Below, one piece after another: positions 30,702 through 38,876 of a stretch of DNA of 64,000 nt. Each line of letters opens with the position of its first letter. Position 1 is the stretch's first letter. Under the pieces are notes generated by a model. It was given only the letters and a program-made list of their open reading frames with translations, did no database searches and had not been told where the DNA came from. The stretch is from VXMO01 sp965219405 (GTDB lineage: Bacteria; Chloroflexota; Dehalococcoidia; UBA6926): NCBI GenBank assembly GCA_965219405.1, contig OZ244736.1, forward strand, positions 744,001 to 808,000. Direction: 5' to 3'. The translations under genes were made by a program, and so were the position numbers.

Positions 30702-31916
30702 TTAGTCCGATGGCACAGCCGACAGCCCGAATTCCCCACGGATAGCATTCACGAGCGGCCAGAAATCGATCTCGTAGAATTCGCTGACGACTTGTTTGAC
30801 TTGGGAAACCACCTTGTCACGATCAACCGTCGGTCCGAACACATGCTTACTATAGATTGAGTGCCAGCCTCCTCTGAGGCGGCCGCCCGCCTGGAAAGGT
30901 TCCCCTCGTTCTTTCGCCAAGGTGAAAAGGCGTTCACGCGTTTCTTGATTACCGGGGCCTACCCAGAGATGGAATGTCATCCTGTCAGTGAATTTGAGCT
31001 CAAAGCGGACAATCCGGTTCGATCCCGACCAACCACTACCCTGATTGAGTTCGGAAATGTCATCCAGATACGGAGTGGAGATTCTGCGCTCCCTTCTGGT
31101 CCTTGACTCCACTTGCAGGGCCGGCTCGAATCGCTTCATGGCTGTTTCGATATCGCCCCAGTCAATTGGCGGAGACGCCTTCGCCTCAATGATGAGATCG
31201 ATCGCCTCACGGTGGTTGCTGTATATCTGATAGGCCAGTTCCTGAATGTTGTCAGTAGTATCCAAGACATGCCTCCGAAGGGTGCTTACGTACTGCTCAA
31301 GAAAATCGGCTACTCCCGCGCTGATGGTTGATCCGCGAGTAACAAGTACTTTCTCAACCAGTTCAGCAACAGTCTCGTAACTGAGTGGGGTATAACGCGC
31401 TTGATCCGCTTCCTCCCGCGGCTCAACCCCTTGCGGTGTTAGAAAAACAGGAAATGGCCGCAGTTCCCCATACTCCTCCTCAACCGTCGCCAGATAGCGG
31501 CTGAGTTGTCCGGAACTCTCGCCGCTAAACACCTTATTCTCAATCAGGCAGGCGAACCCATCGGCGCTGCTCACCGCAAGCACGTCGATGTTGTGGCGTT
31601 CCCGCGTGACCTCGACATCGCTCAGAGTCCATCCGTCAACATCAAATGGTGTTATAGACCCGATGCCCCTATCTCGTGCTTCCCTTGCCGCCTCTGAGAG
31701 GAAACGCCTGAGGAAGTAGCCCCCTAGCCTATGAGAGCCGCGCGGATTGAGAAGCCAGGCGAGAAAGGCTGAGTGCTGGAGTTCCCGATGCCAAATGCCG
31801 AGCACATCAAAGAGATTGAACTCGGCAAGTAGGTCTTCTAGCCGTTCCAGGGTGTCGTCAAGGATGAGAGCTTGAAGCGCCCTCTCACTCTCACTAATAT
31901 CTCGGGAGGCGCTCAT
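30702..31916 (-). CDS. PD-(D/E)XK nuclease superfamily protein (PDDEXK_4-like)
   Basis: 404 aa from ATG 31916; an upstream in-frame start at 32084 lies inside the preceding gene and gives Gly/Arg-rich non-protein sequence. The N-terminus LILDDTLERLEDLLAEFNLF and ELQHSAFLAWLLNPRGSHRL are typical of PDDEXK_4. The nuclease core follows: HNIDVLAVSSADGFACLIENKVFSGES, with the Asp of NIDVL and the E-x-K of IENK, then QLSRYLATVEEE and FPVFLTPQG. The C-terminal half (SGWSGSNRIVRFELKF, MTFHLWVGPG) is common to this family. Function is unknown; members are often near defence or repair genes. It follows the acyl-CoA synthetase subunit by 14 bp. Confidence 0.8.
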   Translation of the reverse strand: MSASRDISESERALQALILDDTLERLEDLLAEFNLFDVLGIWHRELQHSAFLAWLLNPRGSHRLGGYFLRRFLSEAAREARDRGIGSITPFDVDGWTLSDVEVTRERHNIDVLAVSSADGFACLIENKVFSGESSGQLSRYLATVEEEYGELRPFPVFLTPQGVEPREEADQARYTPLSYETVAELVEKVLVTRGSTISAGVADFLEQYVSTLRRHVLDTTDNIQELAYQIYSNHREAIDLIIEAKASPPIDWGDIETAMKRFEPALQVESRTRRERRISTPYLDDISELNQGSGWSGSNRIVRFELKFTDRMTFHLWVGPGNQETRERLFTLAKERGEPFQAGGRLRGGWHSIYSKHVFGPTVDRDKVVSQVKQVVSEFYEIDFWPLVNAIRGEFGLSAVPSD

Positions 31917-31930
31917 CACTCTCGCAAAAC

Positions 31931-33367
31931 CTACCCCGCCGCCGCCAGCTCCCCCTGCGTCACGTAATAGTCCCGCAGACGCCGGATCGCACGCGCTGCG
32001 TCCTGGAACGACGGGAACACCGCGATCCCGCGGTCCGCTATCTTGCCTCGGAAGTCCGCAAGCGCCGCCTCGTCCTGGTTCCACGTCGCAATCACGCCGA
32101 ACGGCTTGTTAGTAGACCCCTGGAACTCCTTGAACATGTCGATTAGATCGTCCATGCCCTTCCCTTGCCGCTCGAGACGACGTGCAATGAAGCCGATACT
32201 CGCCTCAATGACGACGATGTCCGTATTCAGATCCGCCGCCAGCGTGTCCAACATATCGCGCCCGCGCTCGATACTCGTCAGGGAGCCGGAAACGTCCAGT
32301 GGATTCTTGTAGCTGCCGCCAACGACGGTGACGATGGGTTCCAGAATGTCGTAGCTCTCTTGCGTCAGGTCCGGTACGGTCAGTCCCTCGCGCCCGAAAG
32401 CGTCAGACACCAGCACGGACTGCCCGCCCGTCTGCGCCACGATCCCCATCCTGCTGCCCGTGAACGGTTTCATAAAATGCAGGGCCTTGAAGGCGTCCAT
32501 CAGCTCGTCCTGCGTGTCCACGCGAATCGCGCCCGTCTGACGTATCATCGCGTCCCACAGCGCCATATCGGAGGCCAGGTGGCCTGTGTGGGATGCCGCA
32601 GCCCGGGCGCCTTCGGTCGTCTGTCCGCCCTTCCAGATGACCACAGGCTTGCGTGACGCTACGTCCCGCAGCGCCTCGAAGAACTTGCGGCCATCGCGCG
32701 TTCCCTCGACATACATGCCGATGGACTTGACCTCCGGATCCTCGCCCAGATACTCCAGCCAATCGCCCTGGTCGACGGCGATGCTGTTGCCCATGCTGAT
32801 GGACTTCAAGGGGTAGAGGCCATTGGTGCGCGCGCGGACAACGAAGCTCGTGGCGTGGGTACCGGAGTTGGACATGAATCCAATGTCCCCCTCGTCGCCG
32901 ATCCACTGGTCTGCGGTGTTCCGGATGCCCGCCTTGGAGTGATACAGGCACATGCAATTTGGCCCGACGAGGTTGAAATTCGCCTCGCTCGTCATCTTTA
33001 TCAACGCTTCCTGCAATTGGACGCCCTGCTCCTCGCCCGTCTCCGCAAAGCCGGACGTGAACAGCGCTGCCGCTCCTGCCCCCGACTTGATTGCGTCTGC
33101 CACGATTCGTGGCGCGACAGGGCGCGGCACTGCGACAATCACATAGTCGACCTGCCCCGGCACTGCCTCAAGGCTCGGGTAATTCTCAAAGCCCATCTCG
33201 AGGATGCCCGGGATCTCGTTCTCATCAATCTGAACGGACACAACCTTGGCCTTCGCGTCACGAACGCTCTTCAACCACATATAGTCCGTGATCTTCTTGT
33301 CGCCGACGACGGCGATCAACTGCGGATTGAATGCCCTGTCTAGGTTGGCCTTGCGTGTTGCGTCCAT
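31931..33367 (-). CDS. ADP-forming acyl-CoA synthetase, CoA-binding/ligase (alpha) subunit
   Basis: Reversible conversion of acyl-CoA, ADP and phosphate to acid, CoA and ATP. 478 aa. N-terminal CoA-binding Rossmann domain (FNPQLIAVVGDKKITDYMW, VDYVIVAVPRPVAPRIVADA), then the succinyl-CoA-ligase-like domain (FNLVGPNCMCLYH, GFMSNSGTHATSFVVRA). The phosphorylated His260 lies in ARAAASHTGHLASD. A further ligase domain carries GIVAQTGGQSVLVSDA and NPLDVSGSL. The ATP-grasp subunit is a separate gene 45 bp upstream, so the enzyme is split as in archaeal ACD. The substrate acid cannot be inferred. Confidence 0.9.
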   Translation of the reverse strand: MDATRKANLDRAFNPQLIAVVGDKKITDYMWLKSVRDAKAKVVSVQIDENEIPGILEMGFENYPSLEAVPGQVDYVIVAVPRPVAPRIVADAIKSGAGAAALFTSGFAETGEEQGVQLQEALIKMTSEANFNLVGPNCMCLYHSKAGIRNTADQWIGDEGDIGFMSNSGTHATSFVVRARTNGLYPLKSISMGNSIAVDQGDWLEYLGEDPEVKSIGMYVEGTRDGRKFFEALRDVASRKPVVIWKGGQTTEGARAAASHTGHLASDMALWDAMIRQTGAIRVDTQDELMDAFKALHFMKPFTGSRMGIVAQTGGQSVLVSDAFGREGLTVPDLTQESYDILEPIVTVVGGSYKNPLDVSGSLTSIERGRDMLDTLAADLNTDIVVIEASIGFIARRLERQGKGMDDLIDMFKEFQGSTNKPFGVIATWNQDEAALADFRGKIADRGIAVFPSFQDAARAIRRLRDYYVTQGELAAAG

Positions 33368-33412
33368 CGAGAATGCTCCTCAGTTACTCTGTTCCGCTCC
33401 GTCTCGAGAGCC

Positions 33413-34141
33413 CTAGCCGTCGTCCTCTGCGGTCAGTACGATGCGCGCATCAACCGCGATTGACCCGTCCGCGTACGCCAGCACCGGATTGAGGTCCATC
33501 TCGGCAATATCCGGCGTCTCGCTCACAAACGCGGACACCGCCTCAATCACCCCCTCCAGCGCCTTCAAATCGACGGCTCGAGTGGCCCGATACCCCGTCA
33601 GCAGGGGATACCCCTTGATGTCTCGGATGATTCCACCGGCGTCGCGTTTTGTAAGGGGCGCAATGCGGAAAGCCACGTCCTGCAGCACTTCAACCGCGAT
33701 GCCGCCGAGCCCGAACATGATGACAGGGCCGAATTGGTGATCTCGTGTCATTCCCACGATGACCTCAACACCGCCGCCCGGCGCCTGCGACTGCACCGTC
33801 ACGCCGTCGAGAGCCGCGTTTGGCTCCGCCGCCTTCGCGCTCGCCACGATTTCCTCGAACGCGGCCCGCGCGGCATCCGCATCAGCAATGCCAAGCCGCA
33901 CCCCGCCAACGTCGCTTTTGTGCGTAATCTCACGCGAGGAAACCTTCATGACGACCGGAAAACCAACACTTTCCGCAGCTGAGGCAGCCTCGTCAGCGGA
34001 CGAAGCCAGAGTCGGCATCGTAACGCTGATCCCTTGCTCCTGGAGAATCGCCTTGGATTCCTCCTCCGTCAGGATGAGCCGTCCCTCGGCCCGCGCACGA
34101 GCCGCCGTCTCGCCAAAAAGTGCGGACGCTGACACTGTCAC
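33413..34141 (-). CDS. ADP-forming acyl-CoA synthetase, ATP-grasp (beta) subunit
   Basis: 242 aa from GTG 34141, placed by a GGTGGGGG stretch just upstream; GTG 34135 is also possible and the longer frame to 34219 looks non-coding. The ATP-grasp fold is clear: GRLILTEEESKAILQEQGIS, GFPVVMKVSSREITHKSDVG, VRLGIADADAARAAFEEI, the family's phosphate-binding stretch GVEVIVGMTRDHQFGPVIMF and GLGGIAVEVLQDVAFRIAPL, and the Mg-binding AEMDLNPVLAY. It partners the alpha subunit downstream and gives ATP from acyl-CoA thioesters. Confidence 0.9.
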   Translation of the reverse strand: MTVSASALFGETAARARAEGRLILTEEESKAILQEQGISVTMPTLASSADEAASAAESVGFPVVMKVSSREITHKSDVGGVRLGIADADAARAAFEEIVASAKAAEPNAALDGVTVQSQAPGGGVEVIVGMTRDHQFGPVIMFGLGGIAVEVLQDVAFRIAPLTKRDAGGIIRDIKGYPLLTGYRATRAVDLKALEGVIEAVSAFVSETPDIAEMDLNPVLAYADGSIAVDARIVLTAEDDG

Positions 34142-34275
34142 AAACACACCCCCACCAAGTACTCCCCTATTGCGCTCGAATGCGCCAAACACCCCATGGC
34201 CCTTCGGGCCACAATGCACTTGCTAGTGTATACGAATCGACGCCCAAACGCGCCAATTTCCGCGAGGTGGATGCC

Positions 34276-35259
34276 CTACAGCCGCGCCACCCCAACAAGC
34301 GTCGCGTTCACAATGAATCGGTGTGAATACGTTGTCGCCGGCGCGCACGTCACCAATGACAACGTCGGCCCGTCCGAGTAATCGAAGACGTCTACGTCCT
34401 CCGGCAGAACGACGGTCGTATCCGTGGCGCGGTACAGGAACACGTCCCCACCCGCCGTGACAATGATGTCCACAATCTCGCCCCGCCGTAGCAGTGGCGC
34501 AATCTCATCCAGCCGCGCGAAGATCGACCCCTCGCCCGCAATCGGTGAGTTCACGTGGCCGGACATGACCGTATTGCCGAGCTCTCCCGGCGTCGCGGAA
34601 CCGATGTGGAAGCCCACCGCATGATCCGCCGTCTCCCACTCGTTCGCCGATCCGTTCCAGACAATGTTGAGGTCGACAACCGTTGATTCCAGGTTAATCG
34701 CCGGGATCATGATGTGATGTGGCCTCGGCTCCCGTCCGTACGAATCTATGAGATCGTCTTCTGTGACTGCCTCAAACTTCTCCTTGATCGGCCCCAATAG
34801 CGTCCCATCGTCCGCCCCGGACACATAGTGGCTGTAGTCCCGTAGGATGCCGTACTCGTCGTACAGACCGCTGTCGTCCGCCTCCCCTGTCAGGGGATCA
34901 TCGTTGTCGGTAGGTGACTGTGGTGTTTCCGTCGCCGGCGTCAACGCAGTAGCCACCGGAGCCGGTGCGCTGACAGGCCCGGAGACCGATGCCGCCGTCG
35001 CCGTTGCAGTTGACGTGGGTAGAGGAGCAACAGTGGGCTCCGGCGTTGGCAGGTCTCTCATCAGATCCTCGCGCGTCAGGCCGGTCTCCACCTGTGTCAC
35101 CGCCAACTCATCGAGGTCCGCCTCCGAATACACCGCGAGAGCAAAGTAACCCGCCGAGAACAACACCAGGGATGCACCGATGGCGGCAATAAGCACGCCC
35201 AGCACGAGCATGGGCCGAATAAAGATAAGCGCCCAGAGGCCGAGGAACCGCTCCGTCAT
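34276..35259 (-). CDS. Membrane-anchored sortase-family transpeptidase
   Basis: 327 aa. One N-terminal membrane segment (about 11-43), then a Thr/Pro-rich spacer of about 90 residues, then the sortase fold. Catalytic residues are all present: His235 in VMSGHVNSPI, Cys305 in SLVTCAPATTYSHRF, and Arg314. IMIPAINLESTVVDL and AVGFHIGSATPGELGNTVM are the preceding conserved strands. The 'LVTC' box and the long linker fit class D/E-like enzymes. Sortases attach proteins to cell wall or assemble pili; no LPxTG substrate was found in this window. A clear GGAGAG precedes the ATG. It starts 13 bp after the TlpA-like gene and is probably co-transcribed. Confidence 0.9.
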   Translation of the reverse strand: MTERFLGLWALIFIRPMLVLGVLIAAIGASLVLFSAGYFALAVYSEADLDELAVTQVETGLTREDLMRDLPTPEPTVAPLPTSTATATAASVSGPVSAPAPVATALTPATETPQSPTDNDDPLTGEADDSGLYDEYGILRDYSHYVSGADDGTLLGPIKEKFEAVTEDDLIDSYGREPRPHHIMIPAINLESTVVDLNIVWNGSANEWETADHAVGFHIGSATPGELGNTVMSGHVNSPIAGEGSIFARLDEIAPLLRRGEIVDIIVTAGGDVFLYRATDTTVVLPEDVDVFDYSDGPTLSLVTCAPATTYSHRFIVNATLVGVARL

Positions 35260-35272
35260 GTGCTCTCCGCGT

Positions 35273-35926
35273 TCAGCTCAGTATTTCCGCAATCCTCTCA
35301 TCGAGGACTGCGCCATTTACGACCCCCGCCCATCGCGTATGCACCGTGCCGTCCGACTCGATGAAGAACGTCACCGGCAGCCCGCCAACGCCATAGTCGA
35401 TCGTTGCCTGCCCGTCCGGGTCCGTCACCATCACGTAGCCGTCGTCGACGGGCACGTTGAACTCCTCGATGAACGCCAGCGCATCCTCATTCGTATCCTG
35501 GATCGCCACACCGATGAAAACGACTCCATCATCCGTGTACTGCTCATGGGCCTCCACAAGATGTGGCATCTCCACGCGACACGGAGCGCACCACGACGCC
35601 CAGAAATTAACGACAATCGGTGACCCCTCGAAATCGGACAGGCTCACATCGCCCACGCCGTTCAGTTGCGACAGCGTGAACTCCGGCGCCGCGATGCTTG
35701 TGCGCGTCGTCGTGTCCATCGGCATGGTCTCGCGCGTTAGCAAGCTGTACGCAAGTAGGCCAATGAACGCCGCCATCACCACAACTGCCACACTGACGAC
35801 GACAATCCCCGGCCGCCGCTGTTCGAGCGCGCCGGGGTCGAATCCGGGCGCAAATGCCACCGCATCGCCCTCACCGTCGGCTGCAGAATCAGCTTCGTCT
35901 CGTGGGTCTCGATCATCATCGACCAT
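35273..35926 (-). CDS. Membrane-anchored TlpA/ResA-like thioredoxin
   Basis: 217 aa from ATG 35926 (GGGG seven bases upstream; the TTG at 35932 is rejected). An acidic cytoplasmic N-terminus is followed by a membrane anchor (IVVVSVAVVVMAAFIGLLAY, about 41-60) and an extracytoplasmic thioredoxin domain: APEFTLSQLNGVGDVSLSDF, the active site NFWASWCAPCRVEMPHL (Cys113, Cys116), GVAIQDTNEDALAFI, and cis-Pro VGGLPVTFFI. Family members reduce disulfides in exported proteins or in cytochrome c maturation. Unlike the redoxin at 5.1 kb it uses ordinary Cys. It is the first gene of a minus-strand series with the sortase. Confidence 0.92.
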   Translation of the reverse strand: MVDDDRDPRDEADSAADGEGDAVAFAPGFDPGALEQRRPGIVVVSVAVVVMAAFIGLLAYSLLTRETMPMDTTTRTSIAAPEFTLSQLNGVGDVSLSDFEGSPIVVNFWASWCAPCRVEMPHLVEAHEQYTDDGVVFIGVAIQDTNEDALAFIEEFNVPVDDGYVMVTDPDGQATIDYGVGGLPVTFFIESDGTVHTRWAGVVNGAVLDERIAEILS

Positions 35927-36150
35927 AGGCAATCCCCGCTCCTACAAGTATAACCTGCCCAATGTACTCAGCTTCGTTGTCGCCCCTATCAGCAATGCCG
36001 GAACGCGGAAATCTCCCGGAATCCAGAAGCAAAGCCGTTCACGAACCTTAAAATCCTTTACCCAATCCCCGCGCAGTGCCACAATATGGCATCTATCGGG
36101 ACAGTTAGGATCTTCGCCTTACGCCCGACAACGGAGGGGGGCCGTTAAAG

Positions 36151-37368
36151 ATGTTCATGCCGCTTGAGGGTGTCCGCGTCATTGACCTGACGCACTACAC
36201 CGCCGGGCCGTACGGCACGCGAATACTTGCCGACTACGGCGCAGACGTTATCAAGATCGAAAGGCCGGGCGGTGGCGATCCCGCGCGTCGGATCGGTCCC
36301 TTCTACCACGATGAGCCGAACCTCGAAAAGAGCGGCCTCTTTCTCTTCCTCAATACCAACAAGCGCTCAATAACCCTCGACTTCAAGACCGAGAAGGGCA
36401 AGCAGATCATCAAAGAGCTCGTCAAGGACGCTGATATCCTCATCGAGAACTTCCCGCCCGATGTCATGACCCACGCCGGCCTCGGCTATGAAGAGCTCAG
36501 CCAAATCAACCCTCGCCTCGTCATGACCTCCATCAGCAACTTCGGCAAGACCGGCCCGTATAAGGACTGGGTCGGCCTTGATCTCACCCTCTACGCCATG
36601 GGCGGCAACATGTGGGGCTCCGGCGACCCTGAACTGGAGCCGCTGAAGACCGCAGGCCGCATGACCTCCTTCCACGTTGGCTATGCCGCCGCCCTCGCCA
36701 GCGCCCTCGGCCTCACCAACGCCGAACTGCGAGGGCAGGGCGAGAACATCGACGTCAGCTACTTTGAGGTCACATTGCAGTCTATCGACGGCCGAATGCA
36801 GAAACTGCTCGGTTACCAGTACAACAACCAGGTACCTATGCGTGTCTCACCAGGGGCCAGCCTTGGCCTGGGCAGTGGCATCTATCCCTGTCTTGACGGC
36901 ATGTTCATGACTACGGCCGGCGCCGCCCAGTTCCCCAACATGGCGCGCATGGTTGGCGCGGAGGACATCCTCACCCAGCCCGGCTGGGATACCGTCGCCG
37001 GCCGCTCCCGCCCGGAGGCCGCCGAAGAGTGGGAGGCAACCCTCATCCCGTGGATGCTGGAGCGCACCACCAAGGAAGTACAGCGGGCGTGCATGGAATT
37101 CGGTGTGCTGGGCGGGCCTGTCAACACCATCGAAAACCTGATGAATGACGAGGACTTTAACGCGCGCGGTTTCTGGCAGACCATCGACCATCCCGCAACC
37201 GGACCGCTCACCTACCCGGGCTTCAACTCGCGTATTCACTTCGAGGACGGAGAGCGGCCCGCTCGCCGCCATGCCCCTCTCCTCGGCGAACACACCGTCG
37301 AGATTCTCAAGGAAATCGGCATTGAGGGCGAGGAGGTATCACTCCTCCGGTCTGAGGGCGTCATTTAG
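36151..37368 (+). CDS. CaiB/BaiF (class III) CoA-transferase
   Basis: 405 aa, a normal single-domain member. MPLEGVRVIDLTHYTAGPYG, ILADYGADVIKIERPGGGDP, SITLDFKTEKGKQIIKELVK, IENFPPDVMTHAGLGYEEL and LVMTSISNFGKTGPYKDW give the N-terminal CoA-binding half. The C-terminal part has LGGPVNTIENLMNDEDFNAR and HAPLLGEHTVEIL. GGAGGGGGG lies well placed before the ATG. The next gene, 45 bp away on the same strand, is a paralogue, so the two may form a heteromeric enzyme like the fused protein at 7.3 kb. Substrate unknown. Confidence 0.93.
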   Translation: MFMPLEGVRVIDLTHYTAGPYGTRILADYGADVIKIERPGGGDPARRIGPFYHDEPNLEKSGLFLFLNTNKRSITLDFKTEKGKQIIKELVKDADILIENFPPDVMTHAGLGYEELSQINPRLVMTSISNFGKTGPYKDWVGLDLTLYAMGGNMWGSGDPELEPLKTAGRMTSFHVGYAAALASALGLTNAELRGQGENIDVSYFEVTLQSIDGRMQKLLGYQYNNQVPMRVSPGASLGLGSGIYPCLDGMFMTTAGAAQFPNMARMVGAEDILTQPGWDTVAGRSRPEAAEEWEATLIPWMLERTTKEVQRACMEFGVLGGPVNTIENLMNDEDFNARGFWQTIDHPATGPLTYPGFNSRIHFEDGERPARRHAPLLGEHTVEILKEIGIEGEEVSLLRSEGVI

Positions 37369-37413
37369 CCCCTTGCGCCATAGAGTGACGCTGACAGCTA
37401 AAGGAGCACAGCT

Positions 37414-38760
37414 ATGACAACGACAGATCGCCGAGACATGACCGGTTCCCCCGTCCCCGGCACCGGCAAGCTGCCCTTAGAGGGTCTGCGCATCCTTGAC
37501 ATCACCGTCGTCTGGGCCGGCCCCTACGGCACCATGCACCTGGCCGACTGGGGCGCGGAGGTTATCCGCATCGAGTCCATCAAGCACTTCGCCACCAGCA
37601 CCCGCGGCCAGATGGCCCGCCCGCCGCTGGAATTCGTGCGTCTCCGCAACACCGGCATGGGCTATGTCGATGACGATCCCGGCGAACGCCCCTGGAACCG
37701 CCAGGCTATCTTCAACACGCACGCCCGCAACAAGCTCTCCGTCACTATGGATCTCTCGAGTCCGGAGGGACAGGAAGCCCTGGAGCGACTCGTCGCGCAG
37801 GCCGACGGAATCCTGGAGAACAACGTCGCCATCTCCATGGAGCGGTTTGGCATCACATGGGAGCGCCTTTCCGCTATCAACCCGCGTCTCATCATGGTGC
37901 GGATGCCCGCCTTCGGTATCGAGGGCCCCTACAAGAACTACCGCACGTGGGGCAACCACATGGAGGCCATCGCAGGCCATCCTCTCCTCCGCGCCTACCC
38001 GGATGAAGACCCGTCCCGCGGCCCCAGCGGCGTCCCCAGTGACGCAGCGGGTGGCGTCGGTGGCGCGCTCGCGTTCGTCATGGGTCTGCGCCATCGCAAC
38101 AAGACCGGCAAGGGCATCCTCATCGAGGCCCCGACCGCCGAGAACTTCGTCCCGTTCCTCGGCGATTTCGTCATGGACTACTCCATGAACGGCCGCGTCT
38201 ACACCCAGCTCGGCAACGGCCATATGTTCCTTGCCCCGCACAACGTCTACAAATGTGCCGGTGACGAACGATGGATCACCATCGCCTGCCGCTCTGACGC
38301 CGAGTTCCGCACGCTCTGCCAGATCATGGGCGATCCCGGCCTTGCCGATGATCCACGCTTCGCCGACTCCCTAAACCGCTACCAAAACCGACGCGAGCTT
38401 GATGAAGCCATCTCACGCTGGACGGCGGAGCAGGATGCGCGGGAGACCATGCATCGCCTGCAGGCGGCCGGTGTCCCGGCCGGCATGGTCATGGACGAGA
38501 GTGATGTCCATGCCGATCCCCAGGTCGCCGAGCGCAACTTCTTCCAGGAAGTCACACACCCGGAGGCGGGCACGCACAAGAACCCGACGACGGGCTTCAA
38601 GTTGCAAAATACGCCCTATGAGATCCGCCGCCACGCCGTGCTGCTGGGCCAGGACAACGAATACGTCTACAAAAACGTCATGGGCTATTCAGAAGAGGAA
38701 TACCAGAACTTCATAGAAATGGGCCACGTAGGCATGGACTACGACCCGGGGGTGCAGTAG
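37414..38760 (+). CDS. CaiB/BaiF (class III) CoA-transferase
   Basis: 448 aa. LPLEGLRILDITVVWAGPYG, LADWGAEVIRIESIKHF, LSVTMDLSSPEGQEALERLV and LIMVRMPAFGIEGPYKNYRT mark the family. Near the C-terminus LQAAGVPAGMVMDESDVHAD and AVLLGQDNEYVYKNVMGYSE resemble the second half of the fused protein at 7.3 kb (PWIGEDNEYVYTSVLGLTDE), suggesting that gene pair and fusion are related arrangements. AAAGGAG precedes the ATG. Likely co-transcribed with the previous gene. Confidence 0.93.
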   Translation: MTTTDRRDMTGSPVPGTGKLPLEGLRILDITVVWAGPYGTMHLADWGAEVIRIESIKHFATSTRGQMARPPLEFVRLRNTGMGYVDDDPGERPWNRQAIFNTHARNKLSVTMDLSSPEGQEALERLVAQADGILENNVAISMERFGITWERLSAINPRLIMVRMPAFGIEGPYKNYRTWGNHMEAIAGHPLLRAYPDEDPSRGPSGVPSDAAGGVGGALAFVMGLRHRNKTGKGILIEAPTAENFVPFLGDFVMDYSMNGRVYTQLGNGHMFLAPHNVYKCAGDERWITIACRSDAEFRTLCQIMGDPGLADDPRFADSLNRYQNRRELDEAISRWTAEQDARETMHRLQAAGVPAGMVMDESDVHADPQVAERNFFQEVTHPEAGTHKNPTTGFKLQNTPYEIRRHAVLLGQDNEYVYKNVMGYSEEEYQNFIEMGHVGMDYDPGVQ

Positions 38761-38796
38761 GGATACCTCAGCTAGCTGGACTAGAGGATCTTTGTT

Positions 38797-38870
38797 CCTC
38801 CCCCACTGTGGGGGAGGGTCAGAGTGAGGGGCACCCGCCCACCGTCACTCTTGGGAAAGCGGGAATCTGC
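38797..38870. repeat. Palindromic repeats between convergent genes
   Basis: 38798-38818 is CCTCCCCCA/TGGGGGAGG. About 38841-38870 is a degraded CGTCA...GGGAAAGCGGGAATC element. They lie between the CoA-transferase and solute-binding genes, which converge. Confidence 0.7.
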
Positions 38871-38876
38871 GCATCC

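Noticed and set aside
31917..32084. Longer N-terminus of the PD-(D/E)XK protein
   Set aside because: The extension overlaps the acyl-CoA synthetase gene in another frame and is Gly/Arg-rich shadow sequence.
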